Source of the DNA: Bacteroides sp.
Lineage (GTDB): Bacteria > Bacteroidota > Bacteroidia > Bacteroidales > Muribaculaceae
Length of the DNA stretch: 64,000 nucleotides
NCBI GenBank assembly: GCA_014802045.1
Contig: JAAVDA010000028.1
Coordinates: 1 to 64,000, forward strand
Direction: 5' to 3'
Shown: in pieces, positions 17,833 to 27,014 of the stretch
How positions within the stretch are numbered: position 1 is the stretch's first letter
How the letters are laid out: the number at the start of each line of letters is the position of its first letter
Made by a program: the position numbers and the translations under genes
Notes under the pieces: model-generated
Database searches by the model: none
The model's input: only the letters and a program-made list of their open reading frames with translations
Told to the model about the DNA's origin: nothing

Positions 17833-19227
17833 ATGCAAAAATTGCGAAAAAGTTTCATCAACTACATCTGCAGCGTCTCTGCCATGGGAGGGCTGCTTTT
17901 TGGCTACGATTGGGTAGTGATTGGCGGTGCGAAGCCGTTTTATGAAATCTACTTTCAGATAGCCGACAATCCCTGGCAGCAAGGCATAGCCATGAGCATA
18001 GCCTTAGCAGGGTGCCTGCTCGGTGCTATGACTGGAGGCACCCTTGCCGACCGCTACGGACGCAAACCGCTCCTCATCATTTCGGCAGTGATATTTCTGA
18101 TATCGGCCTACGGCACCGGAGCTGTAAATGCCTATCTGTGGTTTCTGGCAGCCCGCTTTATAGGAGGAATAGCAATCGGTATCGCTTCGGGATTATCGCC
18201 TATGTATATCGCTGAGGTGGCTCCGCCACATTCGCGTGGACGCCTCGTGTCAGTCAATCAGCTGACCATAGTAATCGGCATTCTCGCCGCCCAGATCATC
18301 AACATGGTGATAGCCGACTTCGGAGCTGCCGGCGGGAGCGCCACAGATATTGATTCGTGGAATTGCCAGTGGGGCTGGAGATGGATGTTCTGGGCCGAAA
18401 ATATCTTTGCGTTGCCGTTTCTGATTCTGGCCTTCTTCATACCGGAAAGTCCGCGCTGGCTCGTGACACACGGATATGACTCGCGGGCCGCCGGAATCCT
18501 GACCCGTATCGGTGGAGAGCAATATGCCGCCGAAGAGATTGCTGCGGTTGGGCGCACTGCTTCTTCCGGCAAAAAGAGCGGCGGATTGCGGCGGTTGTTC
18601 AGCCGTCCGTTCAGACACGTGCTTGCACTGGGAGTATTTATAGCCGTATTCCAGCAGTGGTGCGGCACAAACGTGATATTCAACTACGCTCAGGAGATTT
18701 TCACCGGAGCGGGGTTTGACGTGGGTGAAATGTTTTTCAACATAGTGCTTACGGGGATCACAAACATGGTGTTTACTATTGTGGCGATGAAACTGATAGA
18801 CCGGGTGGGGCGCAGAGCTCTCATGCTTGCGGGAGCCGCCGGCCTTGCTGTAATCTATGCTATTCTTAGTGTGTGCTACCTGAATTCTGCCACGGGCTTC
18901 CTGATGGTTACACTCGTGGTGGCTGCAATAGCTTGCTATGCTATGACCCTCGGCCCGGTCACATGGGTGCTACTGTCGGAACTCTTCCCCAACAGTGTGA
19001 GAGGAGTTGCGATGGCAGTGTGCACCTTTGCTCTATGGACAGGCAGTTTCACTCTCACACTCTCTTTTCCGCCCATCAACACTGCTCTCGGCAGCGCGGC
19101 AACTTTCGGTTTATATGCAGCGATATGCGTTGTCGGACTCCTGTTCCTGCGGCATCGTCTGCCTGATACCAAAGGGCGCTCTCTCGAAGAAATAGAGACT
19201 TCACTAATCAACGACAATATACTTTGA
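17833..19227 (+). CDS. Sugar porter family MFS transporter (XylE/GlcP-like)
   Basis: A 464-residue inner-membrane protein with twelve helices. Sugar-porter signatures are present: GGTLADRYGRKPLL after helix 2, the PESPRWLVTHG motif at the end of helix 6, the helix 7 segment QQWCGTNVIFNYAQEIF, and the C-terminal PDTKGRSLEEIE. Members carry hexoses or pentoses by H+ symport or facilitated diffusion. The gene is followed after 13 bases by a DUF5107/TPR protein, so the two are probably one operon concerned with a sugar. The actual substrate is unknown. Confidence 0.9.
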   Translation: MQKLRKSFINYICSVSAMGGLLFGYDWVVIGGAKPFYEIYFQIADNPWQQGIAMSIALAGCLLGAMTGGTLADRYGRKPLLIISAVIFLISAYGTGAVNAYLWFLAARFIGGIAIGIASGLSPMYIAEVAPPHSRGRLVSVNQLTIVIGILAAQIINMVIADFGAAGGSATDIDSWNCQWGWRWMFWAENIFALPFLILAFFIPESPRWLVTHGYDSRAAGILTRIGGEQYAAEEIAAVGRTASSGKKSGGLRRLFSRPFRHVLALGVFIAVFQQWCGTNVIFNYAQEIFTGAGFDVGEMFFNIVLTGITNMVFTIVAMKLIDRVGRRALMLAGAAGLAVIYAILSVCYLNSATGFLMVTLVVAAIACYAMTLGPVTWVLLSELFPNSVRGVAMAVCTFALWTGSFTLTLSFPPINTALGSAATFGLYAAICVVGLLFLRHRLPDTKGRSLEEIETSLINDNIL

Positions 19228-19240
19228 TACCTCTACATAT

Positions 19241-22200
19241 ATGGTAAAAGCATGGAGAGAACAAGTGGTGATACCCACCTACGTGCCCGGTAAGCCGGAA
19301 GAAGCCCCGATGTTTCTTGAAAAACGAGTCTATCAAGGCTCAAGCGGAGCGGTCTATCCATATCCGGTGATAGAATCAGTGGCCGACGAAAAGACCGATT
19401 GCGAATATTCGGCCGTCTATCTTGAGAACGAATATATCAAGGTGATGATTCTTCCGGAGCTCGGCGGTCGTGTGCAGATGGCATACGACAAAATCAAGAA
19501 GCGTCATTTCGTCTACTACAACAGTGTGGTCAAACCGGCTCTCGTAGGACTGGCCGGACCGTGGATTTCGGGAGGGATAGAGTTCAACTGGCCGCAACAC
19601 CACCGTCCGAGCACATATATGGAGGTGGATTGCGACATTGAGCAGGGAGCCGACGGGAGCGTCACAGTGTGGGTGAACGAACTTGAGCGCATGACTCATC
19701 AGAAAGGCAGAGCCGGATTTACGCTCCGCCCCGGATGCGCCTATCTGGAGATTCACGGCATAGTGGCCAATCCCACCGATCTTCCACAGACCTTCCTTTG
19801 GTGGGCTAATCCGGCTGTGGCTGTCAACGACTGCTATCGCTCGGTATTTCCGCCGGATATCAACGCCGTGTTCGACCACGGCAAACGTGCTGTAAGTTCC
19901 TTCCCTATAGCCACAGGCACATATTATAAAATGGACTACTCGGCCGGAGTGGACATTGCCAACTATCGCAACATCTACGTTCCCACTTCCTATATGGGCG
20001 TGAATTCCCGATATAATTTCGAGGGCGGATATGAATGCGACACCGAGGCAGGTATGCTCCATGTGGCCAATCATCATGTGTCGCCCGGCAAGAAACAATG
20101 GACATGGGGCAACGGAGATTTCGGCCGGGCCTGGGACAGAAACCTCACCGACACCGATGGTCCGTATATAGAGCTAATGGCCGGGGTCTACACAGAAAAC
20201 CAGCCTGATTTCACCTGGCTCCAACCATTTGAAGAGAAGGAATTCACACAATATTTCCTCCCCTACCGTGAGCTCGGAGAAGTGAAAAACGCCACCCGCG
20301 ATGTGCTGATGAATATCATTGACGAGGGCCACGGACGGTTTGAGCTCCTGCTTTTCGCCACCTCGGCTATAAACTGTGTGGCAAAAGTGACGCACCGCGG
20401 CCTGGGAGAGGTTGTTATGGAAGAGGCCGTATCGCTCTCGCCGGAGAATATCGGCCGAATGAAACTGACAGCCACGGGAGCCACTATTGCCGATCTTAAG
20501 GTTGAAATCTTCTCAGACGGAAAACTTTTGCTTGAATGGGAGGCCGAACCCGATGAAATCCGCCCGGTGCCCGACCCGGCCGAGGCCGCGCCGCTCCCCT
20601 CGGAGATAATGACCTGCGAACAGCTCTATCTCACCGCACTCCATCTTGAGCAATATCGCCACGCCACATATTCACCCGTAGACTACTACGAGGAGGCGCT
20701 GCGTCGCGATCCGCTTGATGTGAGATGCAACAACGCTCTCGGCCTATGGTATCTGCGCAGAGGCCTATTCGATATCGCAGAGAAGCATCTCAGAGTGGCT
20801 GTGACCCAACTGAAGCGACGCAATCCAAATCCCTACGACGGAGAACCCCTCTATAATCTCGGCCTCGCCTTGAAATGGCAGGGAAAGATTGACGAGGCAT
20901 ATGATATGTTCTATAAAGCAACCTGGAATGGCGCATGGCAAGACGCTGCCTACCTGCAGTGTGCACGCATATCTGCGATGCGCGGACGTCTTGACGACGC
21001 TCTTTATGAGTCTGAACGCTCCATGCTCCGCAACTGGCATGGCTATAATGTGCGCTCGCTCCGAACCGCGTTGCTTTACCTGCTCTCACACACCGACCAA
21101 GCGCTCACACTCGCCAATGACTCGCTTGCCATAGACCGATTCAACTACGGCTGTCTCTATGTGAAAAGCCTTATCACCGGCAGCCAGGCCGACACAGACA
21201 AAATGGTCACACTCATGCATGGCAATCCTCACAACTACGACGAGGTCGCTCTTGATTTCTGTGCAGCCGGACTATGGAATCTTGCCGCCGGAGTGTGGCA
21301 GCTGGCGATAACTCAGGGAGCCGTGACTCCTATGACATATTATTATCTCGGACAGTGTCTGCTTGACTCAGGCAGACAAGATGAAGCCACCGAAATGATA
21401 AAGAGAGCCTCTGAAGCAGATTCGCGCTATTGCTTCCCCAACAGGCTTGAAGCCATAGCTGCCTTGACCACGGCATGCCGCTTGAATCCGGCCGACGGAT
21501 TTGCGCCCTATGCCCTTGGAAATCTTTTCTACGACAAACGCCAATATAAGCAGGCAATAGAGGCTTGGGAAAAATCAGCCTCCATACAGCCCGGTTTTCC
21601 GGGAGTGTGGCGCAATCTGGCTCTCGCACAATTCAATAAATCAGGCAACCCCGGCGAAGCGCTCCGCCTCATGGAGAAAGCCTATAATCTCAATCCGTCA
21701 GACAGCCGCATGCTCATGGAGTTTGACCAGCTCAAACGCACATTGCATCTGGCTCCGCAGGCACGGCTCGCAACCCTCCTTGAAAGAGAGGAGATTGTGG
21801 CACAACGCGATGACCTCACAATAGAGCTCGCCACACTGTTCAATCTCACCGGGCAGCATATGAAGGCCATAGAGACTATCTCCTCACGCATATTCCATCC
21901 ATGGGAGGGCGGAGAAGGCAAAGTCACTGCCCAGTATCATCATGCGAGGGTAGAGCTTGCAAAGAAAGCTCTGGCCGAAGGGAGAAACGCCGATGCGCTG
22001 ACACTGCTCGAAGAGTGTCTGGTATATCCGGAAAATCTCGGCGAAGGGAAGCTCCATGGAGCGCAGGAAAATGACTTCTATTATCTTATGGGATGCGCAT
22101 ACGAAAATCTCGGACAATCCGATAAAGCTACGGAAGCCTTCGCCCGGGCTACGGAAGGTCCGCTTGACCCCGCTCCGGCACTCTATTACAACGACGCCAA

Positions 22201-22552
22201 GCCCGACAAGATTTTCTATGCCGGACTCGCATGGAGAGCCCTTGGAGAAGAAAACAAAGCACGCGGATATTTCAACCGTCTGGTCAACTACGGACGCCAG
22301 CATCTGCACGACACCGTGAGAATAGACTATTTCGCGGTTTCTCTCCCCGATATGCTGATATGGGAGGGAGATATTCAGACACGCAATAAACTGCACTGCC
22401 TGTATCTGCTTGCTCTCGGCTATCTCGGACTGGCCGACAGAGACCGGTCGAAGCGTTATCTCAGTGAAGCGCTCGCAATCGATCCCTACAATCAGGGGCT
22501 TGCCTCACTCATCACTTTTTCAGAATTATTGCCTGTTCGTAGAGCGCAATAA
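19241..22552 (+). CDS. DUF5107 domain protein with C-terminal TPR repeats
   Basis: A large 1103-residue protein without a signal peptide. Residues 1 to about 430 match the DUF5107 type, a beta-sandwich resembling galactose mutarotase (ILPELGGRVQMAYDKIKKRHFVYYN; GIEFNWPQHHRPSTY). From about 470 to the end there are repeated helical pairs of TPR type, for example AIEAWEKSASIQPGFPGVWRNLALAQF. Family members are found next to sugar transporters and glycan-degrading genes in Bacteroidetes; their enzymatic activity is not known to me. Linkage to the sugar porter suggests a cytoplasmic role in sugar recognition or conversion. It ends 54 bases before the sensor kinase gene. Confidence 0.8.
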   Translation: MVKAWREQVVIPTYVPGKPEEAPMFLEKRVYQGSSGAVYPYPVIESVADEKTDCEYSAVYLENEYIKVMILPELGGRVQMAYDKIKKRHFVYYNSVVKPALVGLAGPWISGGIEFNWPQHHRPSTYMEVDCDIEQGADGSVTVWVNELERMTHQKGRAGFTLRPGCAYLEIHGIVANPTDLPQTFLWWANPAVAVNDCYRSVFPPDINAVFDHGKRAVSSFPIATGTYYKMDYSAGVDIANYRNIYVPTSYMGVNSRYNFEGGYECDTEAGMLHVANHHVSPGKKQWTWGNGDFGRAWDRNLTDTDGPYIELMAGVYTENQPDFTWLQPFEEKEFTQYFLPYRELGEVKNATRDVLMNIIDEGHGRFELLLFATSAINCVAKVTHRGLGEVVMEEAVSLSPENIGRMKLTATGATIADLKVEIFSDGKLLLEWEAEPDEIRPVPDPAEAAPLPSEIMTCEQLYLTALHLEQYRHATYSPVDYYEEALRRDPLDVRCNNALGLWYLRRGLFDIAEKHLRVAVTQLKRRNPNPYDGEPLYNLGLALKWQGKIDEAYDMFYKATWNGAWQDAAYLQCARISAMRGRLDDALYESERSMLRNWHGYNVRSLRTALLYLLSHTDQALTLANDSLAIDRFNYGCLYVKSLITGSQADTDKMVTLMHGNPHNYDEVALDFCAAGLWNLAAGVWQLAITQGAVTPMTYYYLGQCLLDSGRQDEATEMIKRASEADSRYCFPNRLEAIAALTTACRLNPADGFAPYALGNLFYDKRQYKQAIEAWEKSASIQPGFPGVWRNLALAQFNKSGNPGEALRLMEKAYNLNPSDSRMLMEFDQLKRTLHLAPQARLATLLEREEIVAQRDDLTIELATLFNLTGQHMKAIETISSRIFHPWEGGEGKVTAQYHHARVELAKKALAEGRNADALTLLEECLVYPENLGEGKLHGAQENDFYYLMGCAYENLGQSDKATEAFARATEGPLDPAPALYYNDAKPDKIFYAGLAWRALGEENKARGYFNRLVNYGRQHLHDTVRIDYFAVSLPDMLIWEGDIQTRNKLHCLYLLALGYLGLADRDRSKRYLSEALAIDPYNQGLASLITFSELLPVRRAQ

Positions 22553-22595
22553 GTGATTCGCTGAACTTATTAGGCGGGTTTGTACGGAATTTATG

Positions 22596-22603
22596 TATCT
22601 TTG
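22596..22603 (+). promoter_or_regulatory. -7 box immediately before the sensor kinase start
   Basis: TATCTTTG (22596-22603) fits TAnnTTTG exactly and ends four bases before ATG 22607. A well-spaced -33 box is missing: TTTG at 22579-22582 is only 13 bases away. If used, the transcript would be leaderless or nearly so. Confidence 0.4.
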
Positions 22604-22606
22604 CGT

Positions 22607-23707
22607 ATGAACCCGCCTAAAACCATACATAGCCCCCGCAGGCTCGAAAATCTGATTTATCTCGCCCTATGGCTGCTTGTGGTAGCCCTGTGGATTATAG
22701 ACGTAATGCGTGTGCACAACTCTCTCGGCCTACCGCTCTTCTCTGCATCCACAGCATGGCAGATGTTTAGCCGTCTGCTCCCGTTTGTGGCACTGTTTGC
22801 CGTCAACAACTGGGTGCTTATTCCGAGAGTGCTGTTCCGCAACCGCTATCTCCGCTACTTCCTTATGGCTGCTTTGCTGGTGGTAGTGGTATGGTCCCTA
22901 CAGTGTCTCACCTTCATCGATTCGGAAGCACTCCACAAAGGCCCCCCCACGCGTCACAACCCTATGATGCGCCCACTGCTCCCGCTCCCGCTGTTTCTCG
23001 ACTTCATCTACAATCTGCTCATACTCGGAGCAAACCTTGCCATAGCCCTCCTGTTTCAGAATTTCGCGCAACGACTCGACAGAGAGAGCCTGATGAAAGA
23101 GAATGCCGAGAGCCAGCTCGCCTATCTGAAAGCGCAGATCAATCCTCATTTCTATATGAACATGCTCAATAATATCCATGGACTTATTGAGATAGACACC
23201 ACACGCGCTCAGGAAATGGTGCTCGATATGTCGCATCTCATGCGCTATATGCTCTATGAAAGCTCACGCCCCGTAATTGCACTTTCGGCCGAGATAGACT
23301 TTCTGCGCGACTATCTGAGACTCATGCGCCAGCGCTATCCCGACGAAAAAGTGAGAATAGACGTCAACCTCCCTGCGCCCGACAAGACCGCCGGAGTGAC
23401 TATCCCACCCCTGCTATGCCTCGTGTTTGTGGAAAATGCCTTCAAGCATGGAGTGAGCTACAGGGCTATGTCGGCCGTAGAGGTAACGATGACCGTAGGC
23501 AACGGTATGCTCGAATTCAGATGCGTCAATACCGTCCACCCTGCCGATAGCGCCGCCTCGCCGGGCATAGGTCTGCAGAATGTGGAGCGCCGTCTGAAAC
23601 TCATCTATGGCAACCGCTACATTCTCAACATCGATTCCACTCCATCACTCTATAGTGTAACCCTCAGAATCCCCACCGATGAAACTTCGAGCCCTGATAA
23701 TAGATGA
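22607..23707 (+). CDS. LytS/YehU-type sensor histidine kinase
   Basis: A 366-residue membrane kinase. Four hydrophobic segments lie within about 15-155. A short coiled coil leads to the His_kinase domain with KAQINPHFYMNMLNNIHGLI, in which His181 is the likely phosphorylation site. An ATPase domain follows with FVENAFKHGV (N box) and SPGIGLQNVERRL (G box). It senses an unknown signal and phosphorylates the LytTR regulator encoded next, with a 29-base overlap. The frame is open from 22580, but the -7 box at 22596-22603 lies inside that stretch, so ATG 22607 is preferred. There is no extracellular sensor domain of note. Confidence 0.9.
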   Translation: MNPPKTIHSPRRLENLIYLALWLLVVALWIIDVMRVHNSLGLPLFSASTAWQMFSRLLPFVALFAVNNWVLIPRVLFRNRYLRYFLMAALLVVVVWSLQCLTFIDSEALHKGPPTRHNPMMRPLLPLPLFLDFIYNLLILGANLAIALLFQNFAQRLDRESLMKENAESQLAYLKAQINPHFYMNMLNNIHGLIEIDTTRAQEMVLDMSHLMRYMLYESSRPVIALSAEIDFLRDYLRLMRQRYPDEKVRIDVNLPAPDKTAGVTIPPLLCLVFVENAFKHGVSYRAMSAVEVTMTVGNGMLEFRCVNTVHPADSAASPGIGLQNVERRLKLIYGNRYILNIDSTPSLYSVTLRIPTDETSSPDNR

Positions 23708-24440
23708 CGAGCCTCTCGCGCTTGAAAAGCTGAGCTCCTATGTGGAGAAAGTGCCGTTTCTACAGCTTGCAGCCAAATGCATGAGTGCTGTAGATGCCAC
23801 CGCCTATCTGTCGGCCCAGCCGGTCGACGTGATTTTCACCGACATCAACATGCCAGACCTCAACGGCATGGAGTTTGTCAATTCACTCTCCACCCCTCCT
23901 ATGGTGGTATTTATCACCGCTCATGCCTCATATGCAGCCGAAAGCTACCGTCTGTCGGCCGTAGACTATCTGCTCAAGCCCTACAGTTTCGCTGATTTTC
24001 AGAGGGCGGCAAACAAGGTGCTCGAACAATATGCCTTGCGCCACCGCAAGCCCGACCAGGCTCAGACCCCCGACACTCCCCGCTCCGACGGATCCCTGTT
24101 CGTGAAAATCGACTACCGCTATGTAAGGCTCTCGCTCACCGACATCACCTATATAAAAGGCTACGGAGAATATCTCCAGATATTCACCGCCGGAAATCCA
24201 TCGCCCTATGTCACCCTAAGCTCTTTTGCCGCTATCCGCGAGAAACTTTCGGCCAATTTCCTGCAGATCCACCGGTCTTATCTGGTGAATATGGATGCTG
24301 TGGAGAGAATCGAGAGAGGACGCATAGTGATGGAAGGAGACACCTGGCTGCCCGTAGGCGACAGTTATAAGGCCATTCTCCAAGACTATCTCGCCTCCCA
24401 CTCCATCGGCCAGAAGAAAGGCGGTTCGTTGAATGGATGA
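23679..24440 (+). CDS. LytTR-family response regulator
   Basis: 253 residues: a receiver domain (1-120) with the acidic pair Asp9-Asp10 and phospho-acceptor Asp55 in VIFTDINMPD, a linker, then a LytTR DNA-binding domain (about 145-245) with the typical KIDYRYVRLSLTDITYIKGYGEYLQI and IHRSYLVNMDAVERI segments. LytTR proteins bind paired direct repeats about one or two helical turns apart. Such a pair, AGGCGGTTCGTTGAA twice with 21-base period, begins inside the last codons of this gene (24419) and sits in front of the efflux promoter. The gene overlaps the kinase gene by 29 bases and is its cognate partner. Confidence 0.93.
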   Translation: MKLRALIIDDEPLALEKLSSYVEKVPFLQLAAKCMSAVDATAYLSAQPVDVIFTDINMPDLNGMEFVNSLSTPPMVVFITAHASYAAESYRLSAVDYLLKPYSFADFQRAANKVLEQYALRHRKPDQAQTPDTPRSDGSLFVKIDYRYVRLSLTDITYIKGYGEYLQIFTAGNPSPYVTLSSFAAIREKLSANFLQIHRSYLVNMDAVERIERGRIVMEGDTWLPVGDSYKAILQDYLASHSIGQKKGGSLNG

Positions 24441-24454
24441 GGCGGTTCGTTGAA
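24419..24454 (+). promoter_or_regulatory. Direct-repeat operator, probable LytTR binding site
   Basis: AGGCGGTTCGTTGAA occurs at 24419-24433 and again at 24440-24454, identical over 15 bases and offset by exactly 21. LytTR proteins such as YpdB, AgrA and AlgR bind two direct repeats with about 21-22 base periodicity. The pair ends 29 bases before the -7 box TAACTTTG at 24484, where an activator would sit. The first copy overlaps the end of the regulator gene. Confidence 0.65.
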
Positions 24455-24483
24455 CGCGCGCGAGAGTTGCAGAGATGTTATCT

Positions 24484-24491
24484 TAACTTTG
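24484..24491 (+). promoter_or_regulatory. -7 box of the efflux operon
   Basis: TAACTTTG (24484-24491) fits TAnnTTTG, 34 bases before ATG 24526. No TTTG stands at the right distance upstream, which agrees with a promoter that needs an activator bound at the repeats 24419-24454. Confidence 0.6.
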
Positions 24492-24525
24492 CACCGTAGA
24501 ATCAAAACGACCGTAAAACCACAAA

Positions 24526-25821
24526 ATGAAACATCTGCCTCTGACTGCATTGACCCTTCTGGCCACAGCCCTCACATGCGGGGCCCAGACTTGGTCATAC
24601 AGTGACTGCGTGGATTATGCACGCACCCATAATATCACCCTTCAGAAAGCGCTTCTATCCGAGCAGACGGCCAACATCAATCTCGATGAGGCGGAAGGCC
24701 AGTGGGAACCCACTCTCGATTTCGCCACCACACATGCCTTTACAAACTATCCCTGGGGCGAAGGCACGAAAAACGGCTACAACAGCTCTTACGGGCTCAA
24801 TGCCGGATGGACCGTGTGGAACGGTGGCCAGCGCGAAAACACTATTCGCCGCAACAAAATCCTCACCGAGGTGCAGAAGCTCAACACCGGCCACATCATG
24901 CGCACACTTGAGACAGACCTGCTGCAGGTGTATATCAATATTCTCTATGCCAAAGAGTCGATAGGCATCTACGAAGAGGCCGCCCGTCTGAGCGCGGCTC
25001 AGGCAGAGAGAGCAAAAGCACTCATGGAGGCCGGCCGTGCGTCGAGAGTCGACTACGCCCAGCTCCGTTCGCAGGCCGAACAGGATGCCTATGCCCTCGT
25101 CAATGCCAGAGGGCTCTACGACACCCGCCGGATGGAGCTCAAGAAACTGCTCGAACTGGGCATAGACAGCAGTCTCGAACTCCTCCCCGTGGAGTGGACA
25201 CCCGAACAGGTGCTCGCTTCACTGCCACCCATGGACGAGAGCTACAACCTGGCTCTTTCAACCGACCTCCGCCTCCGCCAGCTCGAATTGCAGAAAGAGA
25301 GCGCCGACGCAGACATTGCCATAGCCCGGGCCGGACGAATGCCCCGAATATCTCTCAGCGCGGGAGTAGGCACCGGCTATTCCGCACCGGGCCGAGCATT
25401 CGGCACCTCACTCAAGCAGTCGTGGAACGAATCAATCGGTATCACCTTTGCGCTCCCTATACTCGACGCCAAGAAAACTCGTTCGGACGTGGCGAGAGCA
25501 AGAGTGCAGAAACTGGATGCCGACCTCGATATCGACCTGCGCCACACAGAGCTTGCCCAGCTCGTGGAAAACTGGTATATCGACACCCGCTCGGCGCAGT
25601 CGCAGTATGAGGCCGCGCGCGAGCAGCTCAACGCCGCCATCCTCACCGCAGACCTCACCGAGGAGCAGTTTAAGCTCGGCCTCGTAAACCCGGTGGAACT
25701 CATGACCGCCCACAACACCCTCACCCAGGCCCGATGCACCGCGCTCCAGACCAAATATATGGCCATGCTCGGACAAAAAATGATCGAATTTTACCGCAAC
25801 GCCACAGTTGTCTTACCCTAA
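24526..25821 (+). CDS. TolC-family outer-membrane efflux protein
   Basis: 431 residues with a signal peptide (cleavage likely after LTCGAQ, near residue 21) and two outer-membrane efflux (OEP) repeats of long amphipathic helices. The start of the mature part, WSYSDCVDYARTHNITLQKA, and the repeat ending LGLVNPVELMTAHNTLTQAR are typical. It should form the trimeric outer-membrane duct of the tripartite pump encoded by the next three genes. It is first in the operon and is preceded by the proposed LytTR operator. The spacing to the next gene is 15 bases. Confidence 0.92.
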   Translation: MKHLPLTALTLLATALTCGAQTWSYSDCVDYARTHNITLQKALLSEQTANINLDEAEGQWEPTLDFATTHAFTNYPWGEGTKNGYNSSYGLNAGWTVWNGGQRENTIRRNKILTEVQKLNTGHIMRTLETDLLQVYINILYAKESIGIYEEAARLSAAQAERAKALMEAGRASRVDYAQLRSQAEQDAYALVNARGLYDTRRMELKKLLELGIDSSLELLPVEWTPEQVLASLPPMDESYNLALSTDLRLRQLELQKESADADIAIARAGRMPRISLSAGVGTGYSAPGRAFGTSLKQSWNESIGITFALPILDAKKTRSDVARARVQKLDADLDIDLRHTELAQLVENWYIDTRSAQSQYEAAREQLNAAILTADLTEEQFKLGLVNPVELMTAHNTLTQARCTALQTKYMAMLGQKMIEFYRNATVVLP

Positions 25822-25836
25822 TCCCACCCTGTTATT

Positions 25837-27009
25837 ATGAAACTGGTTAATAATCTTATTATCTGCGCCATGCTGGCGGGAGCGGCTGCCGGATGCGGCA
25901 AAAAGACCTCCGTGAGCCTCAACACCGTAGAGGTGCAGACCGGAGAACTCTCCGAGACTGTCACTGCCACAGGCACGGTTGAGTCTGTCACACAAGTGGA
26001 TGTCGGCACTCAAGTGACCGGCATAATCGACAAACTCTATGCCGACTACAATTCCATCGTTACCAAAGGCCAGCTCATAGCCGAGATAGAAAAAACAATG
26101 CTCGACGCCGACCTCAAAAGCGCCGAAGCCAATGTGGAGTCTGCAAAACTCACCTATGAGTATAATCTCACAAACTACAACCGCGACAAAGCCCTCCACG
26201 ATAAGCAACTCATCAGCGACTACGAGTTTCAGACCTCTCAGAAAGACTATGAAGTGTCGCGCACAGCCTACGAGAAAGCCAAAGCCGACCGTGTGCGTGC
26301 GGCCAAAAACCTCAACTATGCTGAAATCTACTCACCCATAGACGGCATCGTGATTTCGCGCGAGGTAGAAGTAGGTCAGACCGTAGTGTCGAGCATGAAC
26401 GTGGCAAACCTCTACACGATTGCCGACCTCGACAACATGCAGGTGATCGGCGATGTGGATGAAGCCGATATAGGCCGCGTGAAAGTGGGGCAGAGTGTCA
26501 CATTCTCTGTCGACGCATATCCCGACGATGTGTTCCACGGTCAGGTGACCCAGGTGCGACTCAACCCCACCACAGAAAGCAATGTCGTGACCTACGAAGT
26601 GGTTGTCTCGGCCTCTAATGCCGACCACAAGCTCATTCCCGGCCTCACTGCCAATCTCACCATCTATACTCTCAGCATTTCCAACGCTCTCCTTCTCCCC
26701 CAGCAGGCTTTCACCTTCCAGCCACGCGAATTTGAAAATGCAGAGAATCTGCCTAAGGCCGAAGAGGCCGGTCCGGCTCCCGACAAAGCCGACCAGCGCC
26801 GCGTGTGGGTGGTGCGCGACAACAGACTTGTGCCTGTCACCGTTACCATCGGCCAGAACAACGGTATCAAGGTTGAGATCGTATCCGGCCTGAAAGCGGG
26901 AGATGTCGTGGCAACCGGCTACGACGAATCATTTGCCGAAGCCCGGCCCGAAGGAGGCCAACAGAGCCCCTTCGCCCCACGTCCTCCGGGTGGAAACAGA
27001 AAAAAATAA
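25837..27009 (+). CDS. MacA-like periplasmic adaptor (HlyD/RND-MFP family), lipoprotein
   Basis: 390 residues with a lipoprotein signal (LAGAAAGCGKK, Cys about 21). The order is barrel/lipoyl half, a helical hairpin (about 90-150, NYNRDKALHDKQLISDYEFQTSQKDYEVS), second lipoyl half (YSPIDGIVISREVEVGQTV), beta-barrel and membrane-proximal domain. It links the inner-membrane MacB-type permease to the TolC-like duct. The C-terminal tail is Pro/Gly-rich (FAPRPPGG). Five bases separate it from the ATPase gene. Confidence 0.93.
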   Translation: MKLVNNLIICAMLAGAAAGCGKKTSVSLNTVEVQTGELSETVTATGTVESVTQVDVGTQVTGIIDKLYADYNSIVTKGQLIAEIEKTMLDADLKSAEANVESAKLTYEYNLTNYNRDKALHDKQLISDYEFQTSQKDYEVSRTAYEKAKADRVRAAKNLNYAEIYSPIDGIVISREVEVGQTVVSSMNVANLYTIADLDNMQVIGDVDEADIGRVKVGQSVTFSVDAYPDDVFHGQVTQVRLNPTTESNVVTYEVVVSASNADHKLIPGLTANLTIYTLSISNALLLPQQAFTFQPREFENAENLPKAEEAGPAPDKADQRRVWVVRDNRLVPVTVTIGQNNGIKVEIVSGLKAGDVVATGYDESFAEARPEGGQQSPFAPRPPGGNRKK

Positions 27010-27014
27010 CCGCC

